From an uncultured Prevotellaceae bacterium (GTDB lineage Bacteria; Bacteroidota; Bacteroidia; Bacteroidales; Bacteroidaceae): a DNA stretch of 64,000 bases. A program made the position numbers and the translations under genes. Position 1 is the stretch's first letter; every line of letters begins with the position of its first letter. The DNA lies in NCBI GenBank assembly GCA_946185485.1, contig CAMHJQ010000017.1:1-64000 (forward strand), given 5' to 3'. Positions 1-9,817 of this stretch are shown here, in pieces. The notes below the pieces were generated by a model. It made no database searches. It was not told the origin of the DNA and saw only the letters and a program-made list of their open reading frames with translations.

Positions 1-1973
1 GCGGCTACTACTTTGCCATCAGCGACAAGATGGACCTGAAGCTGCTGGGCGAGATCTATACCAAGGGCTCGTGGGGCGTTTCTGCCGCCTCGAACTACCG
101 CAAGCGCTACAAATACAGCGGTAACTTCTATGCCAACTACCAGAACTCCGTGACGGGCGACAAGAACATGCCCGACTACCAGAAGAGCACCAGTTTCAAA
201 ATTACCTGGACGCATCGTCAGGATGCCAAGGCCAACCCCTATAGCACCCTGTCGGCCAGCGTCAACTTCGCCACCAGCAACTTTGAGAGCAACAACCTGA
301 AATCGCTCTACAACCCACAGACGCTGACACAGTCGACGCGTACCTCTTCCGTGGCATGGAGCACCACCTTCTCGAGCATCGGCATGTCGCTGTCGTCATC
401 GTTCAACTTGACCCAGAACATGCGCGACTCCAGCATCGCCTTGACGCTGCCCAACCTCAGCGTCAGCATCTCACGCTTCTACCCCTTCAAGCGCAAGCAT
501 CCCGTAGGGCCGGAACGCTGGTACGAGAAAATTTCGATGAGCTATACCGGTAGCATGGAGAACTCCATCAACACCAAGGAAGACAAGATTCTGCACTCCA
601 GCCTGACCAAGGACTGGCGCAACGGTATGCAGCACAATATCCCTATCAGTGCCAGCCTCACGCTGTTCGACTATCTGAACATCACACCGTCGTTCAACTT
701 CAAGGACCGCATGTACTTGCAGAAGTACAAGAAGTCGTGGGACGAGGAAAACCAGAAAGAGGTCATCGACACCCTGCGCGGCTTCTATAATGTCTATGAC
801 TGGAACTTCAGCATCCAGGCCTCGACGAAGCTCTACGGCTTCTACATCCCGAACCGCAAGCTGTTTGGTGACAAGATACAGGCCGTCCGCCACGTCTTTA
901 CGCCTTCGGTGTCGTTCAACTACACCCCCGACTTCGGTGCCGACCGCTACGGCTACTATGAGACCTACCTGAAGACCGATGCCCAGGGCAATGTGTCGCA
1001 AGTGGAATACTCGCCCTATTCGGGACTCCTGTACGGTGTACCCGGCAAAGGCATGTCAGGACGCGTCTCGATGGACATCTCCAACAACGTGGAGATGAAA
1101 GTCAAGAGCGAGGAGGACGACTCCATCTCGTTCAAGAAGGTGAGCATCATCGACGAGCTGGGTGCCAGCATGAGCTACAACCTGGCTCCCGGCGTGGAGC
1201 GTCCGTGGAGCGACCTGACCACCCGTCTGCGCCTGAAGCTGAGCAAGAGTTATACGTTCAGTCTCAATGCCACCTTTGCCACCTACGCCTACGAGGCCGA
1301 CTCGGTGGGTGCGAAGCCTTACGTGGGTACGCGTACCGAATATAGCCATGGACGCTTCGGCCGTTTCCAGGGCATGTCGCAGTCGCTGTCCTACACGCTG
1401 AGCAACGAGAAAGTGATGGACTTCATCAAGTGGCTTCGCGGTGAGCGTCCCAAGAAGAAGGACAACAAGAAAAAGAAGAATAGCGAGGACGAGTATAACG
1501 ACCTGGAGAGCAATGTCGACACCGAGCTGGAGGCCGGCAAGCATGGTGCCGAGAAACAGGATGCCGGCATGGCCGAGACCGACGAGGACGGCTACATGGC
1601 CTTCTCCATGCCGTGGTCACTGAGTTTCGGCTATGGCATCACCATGCGTGAGAACACCTCCGGCAGTTTCAACTACGACACCATGCGCTACCCCTACTCG
1701 TTCACGCAAAACCTGAACGTCACCGGCAACATCCGTATAGCTGACGGCTGGAACATCTCGTTCTCGTCGGGCTATGACTTTGAAAACAAGAAGATATCCA
1801 TGACGACGGCATCGCTCAGTCGCGACCTGCACTGCTTCAACATGTCGTGTCAGGTGACGCTGGCCCCCTACACCAGCTACAACTTCTCCTTCCGATGCAA
1901 TGCTGCCACGCTTACCGATGCTTTGAAATACGATAAGCGCAGCAGCTATTCGAATGCCGTGCAGTGGTATTAA
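1..1973 (+). CDS. lptD: LptD-like outer-membrane LPS assembly protein, C-terminal part (5' end outside window)
   Basis: The reading frame is open from base 3 (GYYFAISDK...), so the start lies upstream of the window and at least 657 residues are present. The protein is built of alternating amphipathic strands rich in Tyr, Phe and Ser, as in a large beta-barrel, and ends in an aromatic residue (AVQWY). A highly charged Lys/Glu/Asp segment (about residues 470-515 from the first Met) probably forms an external loop. The strand pattern and the end (LKYDKRSSYSN) resemble the Bacteroidetes LptD/OstA family, which inserts lipopolysaccharide into the outer leaflet; bacteroidal members are about 900 residues. 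The stop codon overlaps the stop of the convergent antiporter gene (shared TTAA). The family is inferred from recognition only. Confidence 0.75.
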   Translation, partial: GYYFAISDKMDLKLLGEIYTKGSWGVSAASNYRKRYKYSGNFYANYQNSVTGDKNMPDYQKSTSFKITWTHRQDAKANPYSTLSASVNFATSNFESNNLKSLYNPQTLTQSTRTSSVAWSTTFSSIGMSLSSSFNLTQNMRDSSIALTLPNLSVSISRFYPFKRKHPVGPERWYEKISMSYTGSMENSINTKEDKILHSSLTKDWRNGMQHNIPISASLTLFDYLNITPSFNFKDRMYLQKYKKSWDEENQKEVIDTLRGFYNVYDWNFSIQASTKLYGFYIPNRKLFGDKIQAVRHVFTPSVSFNYTPDFGADRYGYYETYLKTDAQGNVSQVEYSPYSGLLYGVPGKGMSGRVSMDISNNVEMKVKSEEDDSISFKKVSIIDELGASMSYNLAPGVERPWSDLTTRLRLKLSKSYTFSLNATFATYAYEADSVGAKPYVGTRTEYSHGRFGRFQGMSQSLSYTLSNEKVMDFIKWLRGERPKKKDNKKKKNSEDEYNDLESNVDTELEAGKHGAEKQDAGMAETDEDGYMAFSMPWSLSFGYGITMRENTSGSFNYDTMRYPYSFTQNLNVTGNIRIADGWNISFSSGYDFENKKISMTTASLSRDLHCFNMSCQVTLAPYTSYNFSFRCNAATLTDALKYDKRSSYSNAVQWY

Positions 1974-4228
1974 GCGTTTAAGAGGGCGTTGATGGACTCC
2001 TGCTCTCCAACAATCCAGATGATGTCTCCCTCCGCGAAACGGCGATGCGGATTATACGGTGACAGGTTCTCCTTGCCTTCTTCCAATCCTACCACCATAC
2101 AGCTGTAAATGTTTCGTATACCACTCTCTATCAGCGTCTTGCCGATGAAGGGGCTGTCCTTGCCGATGATGAGCTGACGCAACTTCATCTCACGGGCCTC
2201 CAGATTGACATCTTCTACCAGGAGCTCTTCTGCGAGAGCGGTGCCAAACATGGCCAACTGCTCGTCACTGCCAATCACTTCCAGCTTGTCGCCGGGGAAG
2301 ATGACGTAGTCGCCATCAGGAATGTTCAGTCGGTTGCCGGCACGCAGGATGCTACTGACATGGACGCCATACTTCCGGCCGAGATCGAGCTGTTTCAGCG
2401 TGCTTCCCATCCACTGGGAGTTCATAGGTACATCGAAGATGGTGATATGGACATCGCGGTCCAGCAGTCTGCCCTCATACAGCGGACGTTTCTTGCCATG
2501 CACCTGGGCCTCAATGTCGCGGGACCGCAGGTTCATGACGAAGAGTCGCTCCAAACGGATGCTACGATGCTTGACGGTTCGTGAAAAGACAATCAATGCC
2601 ACCACGATGAGACCGATGGTCAGCATCACGGCATTGCTAAACCGGCTCAGATAATTGCAGATATAGAAGATGAACGCGACAGCTATCACGATGCGCACAA
2701 GGATGGTGAAGATCAGCGGCAGGCGGTTGCGATTGCTCTCCGCCCATAGTGCACGGAACTCCTCACTGTGGTTCTTCTTCATCACCATTGCCCGCAGGAA
2801 TGGTGAAATGACGACAGCTGTCAGCAAACCGGTGATGGCGTTGGCATACCAGTGCAGTTCCCATCCCGGCAGCACCTTGCGCATGAATGGCAGCACGAAG
2901 GTGAACATCACGGCAATGGCAGCAGAGGTCAGGATAGAATAGATGATGGTGTTGACAGCCATCTGGGTCAGCAGTCGCTTCCATTTGCTCTGCTCCGTCG
3001 ACGCCGGATGACTCATGGACATCTGGTTGAGCAGCATGACGATCTTGTTGGGCAGATAGTGTTCCAGCTTATTGTAAGCCGGCAGTGCCAGACGTATCAT
3101 GTATGGCGTGAGGAAGGTGGTGATGACCGACACCGCCACCACGACCGGATAGAGGAAGTCGCTGATAACCCCCAGCGACAGTCCCAGCGAGGCAATGATA
3201 AACGAGAACTCACCGATTTGTGCCATGGAGAAACCACATCGCATGGCCGACTTCAGACTCTCGCCACCCAGCATGAATGCCACGGTTCCCAACACGCTCT
3301 GTCCTATCAGGATAGTCAGCACCAACGCCAGGATTGGCAGGGCATAGTCAATCAGGATGTCCACCTCTACCAACATACCGACTGACACGAAGAAGATGGC
3401 ACCGAAGAGGTTCTTCACCGGCTCAACGAGTTTTTCGATACGCTCAGCCTCAATGGTCTCGGCCAGGATGCTACCCATGATGAATGCACCAAACGCCGAC
3501 GAGAAGCCTACCTGGGTAGAAAGCACTGCCATGGCGCAGCACAGGCCCAGCGAGACGATGAGCAGCACCTCGCTGTTAATCAGGTTGCGAACCTTGCGCA
3601 GAAACTGCGGTATGGCAAAGATGCCTACCACCAGCCATAGCACCAGGAAGAACGCTATCTTGACAATGGAACCCAGCATCTGGCCACCGTCAGGGTCATT
3701 GCCACTGGCTATGGCACTCAGCATCACCATCATCACAATAGCCAGGATGTCTTCCAGGATAAGCACCGACATCACCATGCCGGCAAACTGCTGCTGGCGA
3801 AGTCCCAGGTCGTCGAAGGCCTTATAGATAATGGTTGTCGACGACATGGCCAGCATACCGCCCAGGAAGATACAGTCCATCCTGCTCCATCCGAACAGAT
3901 GTCCGACCAAGACGCCCAGCATCGACATGAAGAAGATGATGGTGACCGACGAGATGATGGGCGATGCTCCCATCTTCAGGATCTTCTTGAACGAGAAGTC
4001 CAGTCCCAACGAGAACAAGAGGAACATGACACCGATGTCAGCCCATAGGTGGACACTCTCCGTATCCGTCACAGAGGCCGTGTAGGGCATGTGCGGCGAT
4101 ACCAGGAAACCGGCCACAATATAGCCCAGTACCAACGGTTGCTTTAAACGCTTGAAAATGATGGTGACGATTCCTGCCGATACCAATATCAGCGCCAAAT
4201 CGTCAATCAATGTGGGTATTTCTGCCAT
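1970..4228 (-). CDS. Kef-type (CPA2) monovalent cation:proton antiporter with TrkA-C domains
   Basis: A 752-residue membrane protein. Residues 1-390 form about 12 hydrophobic segments typical of the Na+/H+ exchanger (KefB/KefC) fold, including LFSLGLDFSFKKI and GFSSAFGAFIMGSILAET. A second hydrophobic block (about 410-560) with four further segments follows. The C-terminal 190 residues look like two TrkA-C regulatory domains (for example DGDYVIFPGDKLEVIGS and EGDIIWIVGEQESINALL). No Rossmann TrkA-N domain is visible, so NAD-type gating is not expected. It is the last gene of a minus-strand run, 41 bp after the outer-membrane protein gene. A short inverted repeat (ACACGC/GCGTGT) lies between them. 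Likely role: K+ or Na+ export and pH homeostasis in the inner membrane. Confidence 0.85.
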   Translation of the reverse strand: MAEIPTLIDDLALILVSAGIVTIIFKRLKQPLVLGYIVAGFLVSPHMPYTASVTDTESVHLWADIGVMFLLFSLGLDFSFKKILKMGASPIISSVTIIFFMSMLGVLVGHLFGWSRMDCIFLGGMLAMSSTTIIYKAFDDLGLRQQQFAGMVMSVLILEDILAIVMMVMLSAIASGNDPDGGQMLGSIVKIAFFLVLWLVVGIFAIPQFLRKVRNLINSEVLLIVSLGLCCAMAVLSTQVGFSSAFGAFIMGSILAETIEAERIEKLVEPVKNLFGAIFFVSVGMLVEVDILIDYALPILALVLTILIGQSVLGTVAFMLGGESLKSAMRCGFSMAQIGEFSFIIASLGLSLGVISDFLYPVVVAVSVITTFLTPYMIRLALPAYNKLEHYLPNKIVMLLNQMSMSHPASTEQSKWKRLLTQMAVNTIIYSILTSAAIAVMFTFVLPFMRKVLPGWELHWYANAITGLLTAVVISPFLRAMVMKKNHSEEFRALWAESNRNRLPLIFTILVRIVIAVAFIFYICNYLSRFSNAVMLTIGLIVVALIVFSRTVKHRSIRLERLFVMNLRSRDIEAQVHGKKRPLYEGRLLDRDVHITIFDVPMNSQWMGSTLKQLDLGRKYGVHVSSILRAGNRLNIPDGDYVIFPGDKLEVIGSDEQLAMFGTALAEELLVEDVNLEAREMKLRQLIIGKDSPFIGKTLIESGIRNIYSCMVVGLEEGKENLSPYNPHRRFAEGDIIWIVGEQESINALLNA

Positions 4229-4269
4229 TTTGTATATTCAGTTTGAATGACACGCTACTTCACCGCGTG

Positions 4270-5628
4270 TTAGAATTTGGTTGTAAACAGCTTGGGCGAC
4301 AGGACAAGCGAGAACCATCCCCACTGGGCGCTCTTGCTACCATTGCTCTGTTTCAGGCGGTCCATGGTCTCCGTGCCGTACATCCAGGTGTAGGCTACCG
4401 TTAGATTGAGGACCTCGCTGAAACGATAGCTGGCCTCCAGCTCCACGCTGTGACCCAGTGTCCTGTCGAGATCTGTCAGATTGGTGGCAACAGCCAGGTA
4501 GTGATACGTAGCACTACAGCTCATTTTGGGAATAGGCTTGCCGGAGGCACCTACAAAGGCATTCTGCAGACCGGGCGTAAAACCGTTGATGTAGGCACTC
4601 TCGTAGAAATAGTCCATGATGCCATAGAATTTGGCGCGAGAACCGAAGAGGGGGCTAAAGCCCTTGAAGACTTTATGCTGCACCATGCCCAGTCCACCAT
4701 AGGAGACAGGCACATAGTCGTCACCGCTCAGGTAGTCGTATCCCAGCACGAAGCCATAATTGTCGGAAGGGGTGACGGTAGCCTTTACACTGGCCATCCA
4801 GGTGTCAAGCTTGGCCGAACCCTTGTGTTTGGGGGAAACCACCCTACCATCCTGTTTATAAGCAGAGGCTTCGAGCGTCGCAAACTTGGGCTGATACTTC
4901 AGATAGGTACCGTACAACCTCTGATACTCTGTGGAGGGTGGATTGTAAGTACTACCCTGCTCTCCCGACTGCACACCGACATTCATGAACAGCAGCGAAA
5001 CTCCCAGCGGCACCCTGGGCAGGTCGTAATGATACCATATCGTCTGCATGTTTTTGTAAAACTGGTCACCGTCCTGATAGTAGGTATCTTTGTAGACATG
5101 CGAGGCATTCTGGTTATAGGCCAGGATGGCATGCAGCTGGTGCCCGTGCCCCTCGTAGCCCACACGCAGCACATCGTGTGACAGCGAAGCCATGGCAAAA
5201 TCGTTGGTACCGATGATACGCTCGTCGTCGTACGACAGGGCGATGCGCCCTATCTGGCCGAAGAGTCCGTTCTTGGCAGTCATCTTCACCCAGCCCTCAT
5301 AGAGTTTCAGCGCCTGGCTGCCGTCCGTTCCCCACACATTCTTGTTCTGGATTACCGCACGGGCCTCAAGTCCTTGACGGACATAGCCCACATTCAGACG
5401 GAAACGCCCCAGCAGGAAGTTGGATTTGTCCTCAATTTCATCATTATCATCTGCAGGCAGACCGCCTCGCATCATTTCACCGTGCGCCAGATAGTTGATA
5501 CCCACATTCAGCTGGTTGACTGCAGAGTCAGCCTGCGCACTAACGTCGACCGACGGAACCAGCAAGACCAGTGCCATCAGGGCATGCGCCAGGCACTGCC
5601 GGTGATTTCTGTGACTACTGTACGTCAT
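4270..5628 (-). CDS. Outer-membrane beta-barrel protein, alginate-export/porin-like
   Basis: 452 residues with a signal peptide (hydrophobic core HALMALVLLVPSVDVSAQA) followed by repeated amphipathic strands with Tyr and Trp at interfaces, ending in an aromatic residue (LFTTKF). The layout resembles alginate-export or phosphate-selective porin barrels of Bacteroidetes; the substrate cannot be read from the sequence. Its ATG shares one base with the stop of the upstream STAS gene (TAATG), so the two are probably translationally coupled. The link with a PP2C/STAS regulatory pair is unusual for a porin and suggests envelope stress or ion control, together with the downstream antiporter. Confidence 0.7.
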   Translation of the reverse strand: MTYSSHRNHRQCLAHALMALVLLVPSVDVSAQADSAVNQLNVGINYLAHGEMMRGGLPADDNDEIEDKSNFLLGRFRLNVGYVRQGLEARAVIQNKNVWGTDGSQALKLYEGWVKMTAKNGLFGQIGRIALSYDDERIIGTNDFAMASLSHDVLRVGYEGHGHQLHAILAYNQNASHVYKDTYYQDGDQFYKNMQTIWYHYDLPRVPLGVSLLFMNVGVQSGEQGSTYNPPSTEYQRLYGTYLKYQPKFATLEASAYKQDGRVVSPKHKGSAKLDTWMASVKATVTPSDNYGFVLGYDYLSGDDYVPVSYGGLGMVQHKVFKGFSPLFGSRAKFYGIMDYFYESAYINGFTPGLQNAFVGASGKPIPKMSCSATYHYLAVATNLTDLDRTLGHSVELEASYRFSEVLNLTVAYTWMYGTETMDRLKQSNGSKSAQWGWFSLVLSPKLFTTKF

Positions 5629-5930
5629 TATTCAAAATCGAAGATACTGATAAAGCCCGTCAGACTGAATACATTCTTAATATCCTCGTTGACATGGCGC
5701 AGTACGACGCGACTGCCACTCAACTTGGCGCCCTTGAGAATGCTCAGCAGGATGCGCAGTCCGCTCGAAGCAATATATTCCAGCTTCTCACATTCAATGA
5801 CCACATCCTTACCATTACTCTTGTACAGAGGTGACAGCACATCCTCAGCCTCCAAAGCTGCTGCTGTGTCCATTTCGCCGTCTAATGTCGCAAGGATGAT
5901 GTCATCCTTTTCTTCTATTGTCGTTCTCAT
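5628..5930 (-). CDS. STAS-domain anti-sigma factor antagonist-like protein
   Basis: A 100-residue single STAS domain. The conserved helix start YIASSGLRILLSIL carries the Ser pair where SpoIIAA/RsbV-type antagonists are phosphorylated. It lies 32 bp after a protein that joins a PP2C phosphatase to an anti-sigma-kinase-like HATPase, the classic partners that dephosphorylate and phosphorylate such an antagonist. Bacteroidetes lack SigB, so the controlled target is unknown; the downstream porin or antiporter, or an anti-sigma of another class, are possibilities. The stop overlaps the next ATG by one base. Confidence 0.85.
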   Translation of the reverse strand: MRTTIEEKDDIILATLDGEMDTAAALEAEDVLSPLYKSNGKDVVIECEKLEYIASSGLRILLSILKGAKLSGSRVVLRHVNEDIKNVFSLTGFISIFDFE

Positions 5931-5962
5931 AGTCTATAAAAGTTGTGAATATTAAGTGATTA

Positions 5963-8131
5963 TTATTTAAAGTTTTTTTTCATTGTAAAGATGTTCTGTC
6001 CATCGATGCGTTCATAATTCACCGAGTCCATCAACTCACGCACCAGCAGGACACCCAGTCCGCCGATAGGACGGTCCTCCACCGACAGTTCCGTGTCGGC
6101 CCTGACAACCTCCGTTGGGTCGAAGGCCGCACCGTGATCAATGATGACGAAACTGATGTAACGTCCGTTCGACCCCACCCTCACCCGGATTTCATCGATG
6201 ACATCTTTCGGATAGGCATAGTTCATGACGTTCACGACAGCCTCCTCGACGGCCAGCCGCAGCTTCTTCGACAGGGCCTTGTCGATGTCCAGCTGTTCGG
6301 TCACGGATTTCACGAACTCATTCAGCTTTGCCACATCCTTGAGGTCGTTGCTCAATACCAGTTCTTCGTTAAAGACGAGTTTATCCTGGGGCGCAGTATA
6401 GCGGATAGCCATCATCGTCAGGTCATCGCTCTGCTCGGCATTGCCACAGAACTGTCTGACAGCCTCGCCCATACTGTTCAGCAACTCGGTGGGCGTCGTC
6501 GAGTGGCTGGCCGACAGATGTTGCATGACACGCTCCAGCCCGAACTGCTTCCGCTTCACATCCATGGCTTCCGTCAGTCCGTCGGTATAGAGGAACAGCA
6601 TACTGTTATCTGGCAGGAAGCACTCCTGGGCCTCAAACCTGTAGTCATCAAACACACCCACCGGCAGGTTCGACTTGGCCGGCAGCATCGTCACGTCCTG
6701 ACCGACGATGATGGGCTTGTCGTGCCCGGCGTTACAGTAGAGCAGACGCCCTGTCGGCACGTTGAGCACACCCACGAACATGGTCACAAACATGTTGGAG
6801 TCATTTCCCTTGCATGTCATCTTGTTGATGATATGCATGATGCGCGACGGGGTATTCTCGTGCTCTGAACAGGAACGGAACAAAGCGTGTGTCATCGCCA
6901 TCACCATCGCAGCAGGCACGCCCTTGCCGCTGACGTCGCCGATACAGAAGAACAGCTTCTCGTCGCGCATAAAAAAGTCGAACAAGTCGCCGCCGACCTC
7001 TCGTGCCGGTACCAGCGAGCCGTAGACATCCACGTCCTTCCGGTCGGGGAACGGTGGATAAGTAATAGGCAGCATCATGGACTGAATCTCATGTGCAATG
7101 TGCAATTCACCACTGATGCGGGCCTCCTTCAGCTCCACCTGCTGCAGGTTCTTCTCGTTCTTGAAGTAACGATAGATGATGTATCCCAAGGCAGAGAATC
7201 CAATAATCATCATCAGCAGGATACGCAAACGCGCCTTGCGCAAGGGACCGTAGATTTCGTTCTCGTAGCACACCACAGCCATCTGCCATTTCGGTGAGCC
7301 CTTGAAGTGGTGGAAGAAGACGTATGCATCTTCACCGTTGTGGCTCTTGAACGAGAAGGTACGCGTCTTGCCCGAAAAGCTCCGCGGTTTCTCAACAGTG
7401 TCGTTGTTGATGATGTTGATAAGCTTTTCCACGTCAGGCCATTTGGCCGAGTTTTTCTTCGGACCGGCTATCAGCATGCCGTTCTCCGACAGCAGCACAT
7501 TGAACGACGATGGATAGATGTGGCGATGGCTCAAGGTGTCGCTGAGCCAGTCCAGTGAGAGGTCAAGTGCGAAGACGCCTGCCAGCACGCCCCTCCTGTC
7601 GCGGATAGGCTGACCGTAGGTCACCATTCTCGTCCCCGTGACCACATCTTCATAGGCATCCGTCCACGAAGGCTTTTCCGAATAACATGCCCGCAGGAAC
7701 GAAATACTCTTTGTATAGTCATGCTGCTCAACCGCCACCTGTTTCTTCTTCACTTTCCCGTTCTCCCAGTAGGCATACGGTTCAAAGAGCCTCCCCTCGT
7801 TCGGATAATAATTAGGAACAAAGGCCATGCCGCAGCCCAGCAGATAGGGATGCGACCTGAGTACCCTTTCCGATACACTGTACATCGAGTCAGGATTGTT
7901 GAGATTGAGCATGATGTCCCAGATGTGTCCCTCCAGCGAGTTCACGGCCAGGTTCAGCGTGCTCTTCGTCAGCATAGCCTTCATGGTAATCTCTATCTCG
8001 GCATGCTTCTCCAGCTCCCTCGACAGAATGCCATGCATATAGTAGTACTGAATACCTGAAATCAGTTCCAGCAACAACGCTGCTAAGACTGTCAGCGTCA
8101 AGCCTCTTCTTCGTTTAAACATATTCAGCAC
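5963..8131 (-). CDS. Membrane sensor with Cache-like domain, SpoIIE/PP2C phosphatase and C-terminal HATPase
   Basis: 722 residues. An N-terminal membrane helix (about 10-30) is followed by a periplasmic Cache-like ligand domain (about 35-310; YPNEGRLFEPYAYW and GVLAGVFALDLSLDWL), a second helix (about 310-330) and a coiled linker. A PP2C/SpoIIE phosphatase domain (about 350-575) shows VGGDLFDFF, GDVSGKGVPAAMV, CNAGHD and YTDGLTEA with metal-binding Asp residues. A GHKL ATPase domain (about 600-720) shows EEAVVNVMNYAYP, DHGAAFDP and GGLGVLLVRELMD. Phosphatase and kinase-like activities in one chain could set the phosphorylation of the adjacent STAS protein in response to an external ligand. 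It lies 25 bp after pepT and is probably co-transcribed with it. Confidence 0.88.
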   Translation of the reverse strand: MLNMFKRRRGLTLTVLAALLLELISGIQYYYMHGILSRELEKHAEIEITMKAMLTKSTLNLAVNSLEGHIWDIMLNLNNPDSMYSVSERVLRSHPYLLGCGMAFVPNYYPNEGRLFEPYAYWENGKVKKKQVAVEQHDYTKSISFLRACYSEKPSWTDAYEDVVTGTRMVTYGQPIRDRRGVLAGVFALDLSLDWLSDTLSHRHIYPSSFNVLLSENGMLIAGPKKNSAKWPDVEKLINIINNDTVEKPRSFSGKTRTFSFKSHNGEDAYVFFHHFKGSPKWQMAVVCYENEIYGPLRKARLRILLMMIIGFSALGYIIYRYFKNEKNLQQVELKEARISGELHIAHEIQSMMLPITYPPFPDRKDVDVYGSLVPAREVGGDLFDFFMRDEKLFFCIGDVSGKGVPAAMVMAMTHALFRSCSEHENTPSRIMHIINKMTCKGNDSNMFVTMFVGVLNVPTGRLLYCNAGHDKPIIVGQDVTMLPAKSNLPVGVFDDYRFEAQECFLPDNSMLFLYTDGLTEAMDVKRKQFGLERVMQHLSASHSTTPTELLNSMGEAVRQFCGNAEQSDDLTMMAIRYTAPQDKLVFNEELVLSNDLKDVAKLNEFVKSVTEQLDIDKALSKKLRLAVEEAVVNVMNYAYPKDVIDEIRVRVGSNGRYISFVIIDHGAAFDPTEVVRADTELSVEDRPIGGLGVLLVRELMDSVNYERIDGQNIFTMKKNFK

Positions 8132-8156
8132 TTCCCGACTCCTTTTCGTTGAGCAA

Positions 8157-9383
8157 CTACTTGTTATATTCTGCCGTCAGCTCACAGATCTTCACAATGA
8201 CCGCCATGGCTTTCTCCATCGACTGGACGGGCACAAACTCGTAAGGTCCGTGGAAATTCAGGCCACCGGCAAAGATGTTCGGACAGGGCAGTCCCTTGAA
8301 CGACAGCTGCGCACCGTCCGTGCCACCGCGGATAGGCTTCACCTTCGGTGCCACGCCACACGCCTGCATGGCTTTCAGCACCAGGTCGATGACGTGCATC
8401 GCATTCGGGTCTATCTTCTCCTTCATGTTATAGTACTGGTCGCTGACCACGCACTCCACCGTACCCTCGCCGTATTTCTCGTTCATCTGCTCCGCACAGC
8501 GCTGGATGAAGCGCTTGCGGTCCTCGAACGTGTCGCGGTCGTGGTCGCGGATGATGTAGCTCATCTTCGCCTGCTCGATGTTCGACGTGATGCCCAGCAG
8601 GTGGTAGAAGCCCTGATAGCCCTCCGTGGTCTCAGGCGTCTCGTCGGCAGGCAGCATGCCGGCAAACTCGGCAGCCAGCGCATTGGCATTCACCATCTTC
8701 CCCTTGGCATAGCCGGGATGTACGCTGATGCCTTTGATAGTAATCTTGGCCGAGGCAGCATTGAAGTTCTCGAACTCCAGCTCACCCACGTCGCCGCCGT
8801 CCATCGTGTAGGCCCACTGGCAACCAAACTTCTCAACGTCGAAGTGATGGGCACCCATGCCTATCTCCTCGTCGGGGTTGAAGGCCACACGTATCTTGCC
8901 GTGTTTTATTTTCTTGTGCTGCTGCAGGTAGACCATGGCCTGCACGATTTCAGCGATGCCCGCCTTGTCGTCGGCACCCAGCAGCGTCGTGCCGTCCGTC
9001 ACGATGAGGTCCTCACCCTGGTGCAGCAGCAGTTCCGGAAATTTCGCGGGACTCATCACGATGCCCTCGCTCAGCAGGATGTCGCTGCCGTCATAGTTGC
9101 TGACCATCTGCGGCTTGATGCCGGCCCCCGAACAGTCGGGACTCGTATCGTAGTGCGAAATGAAACCTATCGTAGGCACCTCGTCCTTGATGTTAGCCCT
9201 CAGCGTGGCGTAGATGTAGCCTTTGTCGTCCATCTCCACGTCGTCCAGCCCCTCGCGCTCCAGTTCATTCTTCAGGTATTCGGCAAACACCAGCTGTTTG
9301 CTGGTGCTGGGCACCGTCTGGCTGTCCTCAGCCGACTGTGTATCGAACTTCGTATAGTTCAGAAAACGTTCTATCAGATTCAT
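8157..9383 (-). CDS. pepT: Peptidase T (tripeptide aminopeptidase)
   Basis: A cytoplasmic M20 metallopeptidase that removes N-terminal residues from tripeptides. From Met at 9383 the protein is 408 residues, the normal PepT length, and begins [17 protein letters not shown] like known PepT. Metal and catalytic motifs are visible: [30 protein letters not shown] and, near the C-terminus, [12 protein letters not shown] longer frame starts at a TTG at 9428, but that TTG lies inside the TAATTTTG promoter box and would not be transcribed as a start. A Met at 9416 is also possible. The AAAAGGTAAAT before 9383 favours the chosen start. First gene of the minus-strand run. Confidence 0.93.
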   Translation of the reverse strand: MNLIERFLNYTKFDTQSAEDSQTVPSTSKQLVFAEYLKNELEREGLDDVEMDDKGYIYATLRANIKDEVPTIGFISHYDTSPDCSGAGIKPQMVSNYDGSDILLSEGIVMSPAKFPELLLHQGEDLIVTDGTTLLGADDKAGIAEIVQAMVYLQQHKKIKHGKIRVAFNPDEEIGMGAHHFDVEKFGCQWAYTMDGGDVGELEFENFNAASAKITIKGISVHPGYAKGKMVNANALAAEFAGMLPADETPETTEGYQGFYHLLGITSNIEQAKMSYIIRDHDRDTFEDRKRFIQRCAEQMNEKYGEGTVECVVSDQYYNMKEKIDPNAMHVIDLVLKAMQACGVAPKVKPIRGGTDGAQLSFKGLPCPNIFAGGLNFHGPYEFVPVQSMEKAMAVIVKICELTAEYNK

Positions 9384-9425
9384 ATTTACCTTTTTTACTT
9401 CTTTACCATTATTCATATTTTCGCA

Positions 9426-9433
9426 CAAAATTA
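9426..9433 (-). promoter_or_regulatory. -7 promoter box of pepT
   Basis: TAATTTTG on the minus strand matches the Bacteroidetes TAnnTTTG element and places the transcript start near 9420, about 40 bases before the chosen pepT start. No clear -33 TTTG is present. Confidence 0.5.
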
Positions 9434-9514
9434 CGAATTAATTCTGATATAAGAAAAAAAAGACGCTATTTTTTTTATTTCCATTCTTCGTCGTCTATAA
9501 ACTCAATGCCCCAC

Positions 9515-9700
9515 ATGGTGCTGGGGCTAAGAGGTTTTTCTGAGACCAGCATCAAACGTATGCGCATCTTCTATGAGGCATGGTGCAGCATGTTCGAGAA
9601 TCGTCCATTGTCAGCGGACGATTTACAAAACAGCATCATTCCTGTAGGCGACAAAGGACATATCGAAATTCGTCCATTGGCGTACAGTATTTCGTTAAAC
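9515..9700 (+). pseudogene. Fragment of a DUF1016 (YhcG-type PD-(D/E)XK) gene
   Basis: The plus-strand frame reads LRGFSETSIKRMRIFYEAW, then MFENRPLSADDLQ. This resembles the N-terminal segment of DUF1016/YhcG nuclease-like proteins of Bacteroidetes, where a GFS..S/NL..MR.FYE stretch is typical. Full family members exceed 300 residues. Here homology fades by about 9700 and the frame runs into the end of the opposite-strand gene. It is probably the leftover of another defence-associated gene beside the restriction-like operon. The rest of the 9434-9817 gap shows no gene I can support. Confidence 0.45.
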
Positions 9701-9817
9701 TTTAAATCAAATCATTCTCAGCCGATTGCCATAGGCTGCAATACCTCGAAGTGCAAACCGAGCGCACTGAGGATGCTACCAAAGGGACGCAGGAAGTCAA
9801 TATTGCAATACCATTAT

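Noticed and set aside
9384..9428. Longer pepT start at TTG 9428
   Set aside because: The TTG lies within the TAATTTTG promoter box; family members start at the [10 protein letters not shown] position.
8250..9452. 400-codon plus-strand frame opposite pepT
   Set aside because: Antisense shadow of a well-conserved gene; no domain, no start signals.
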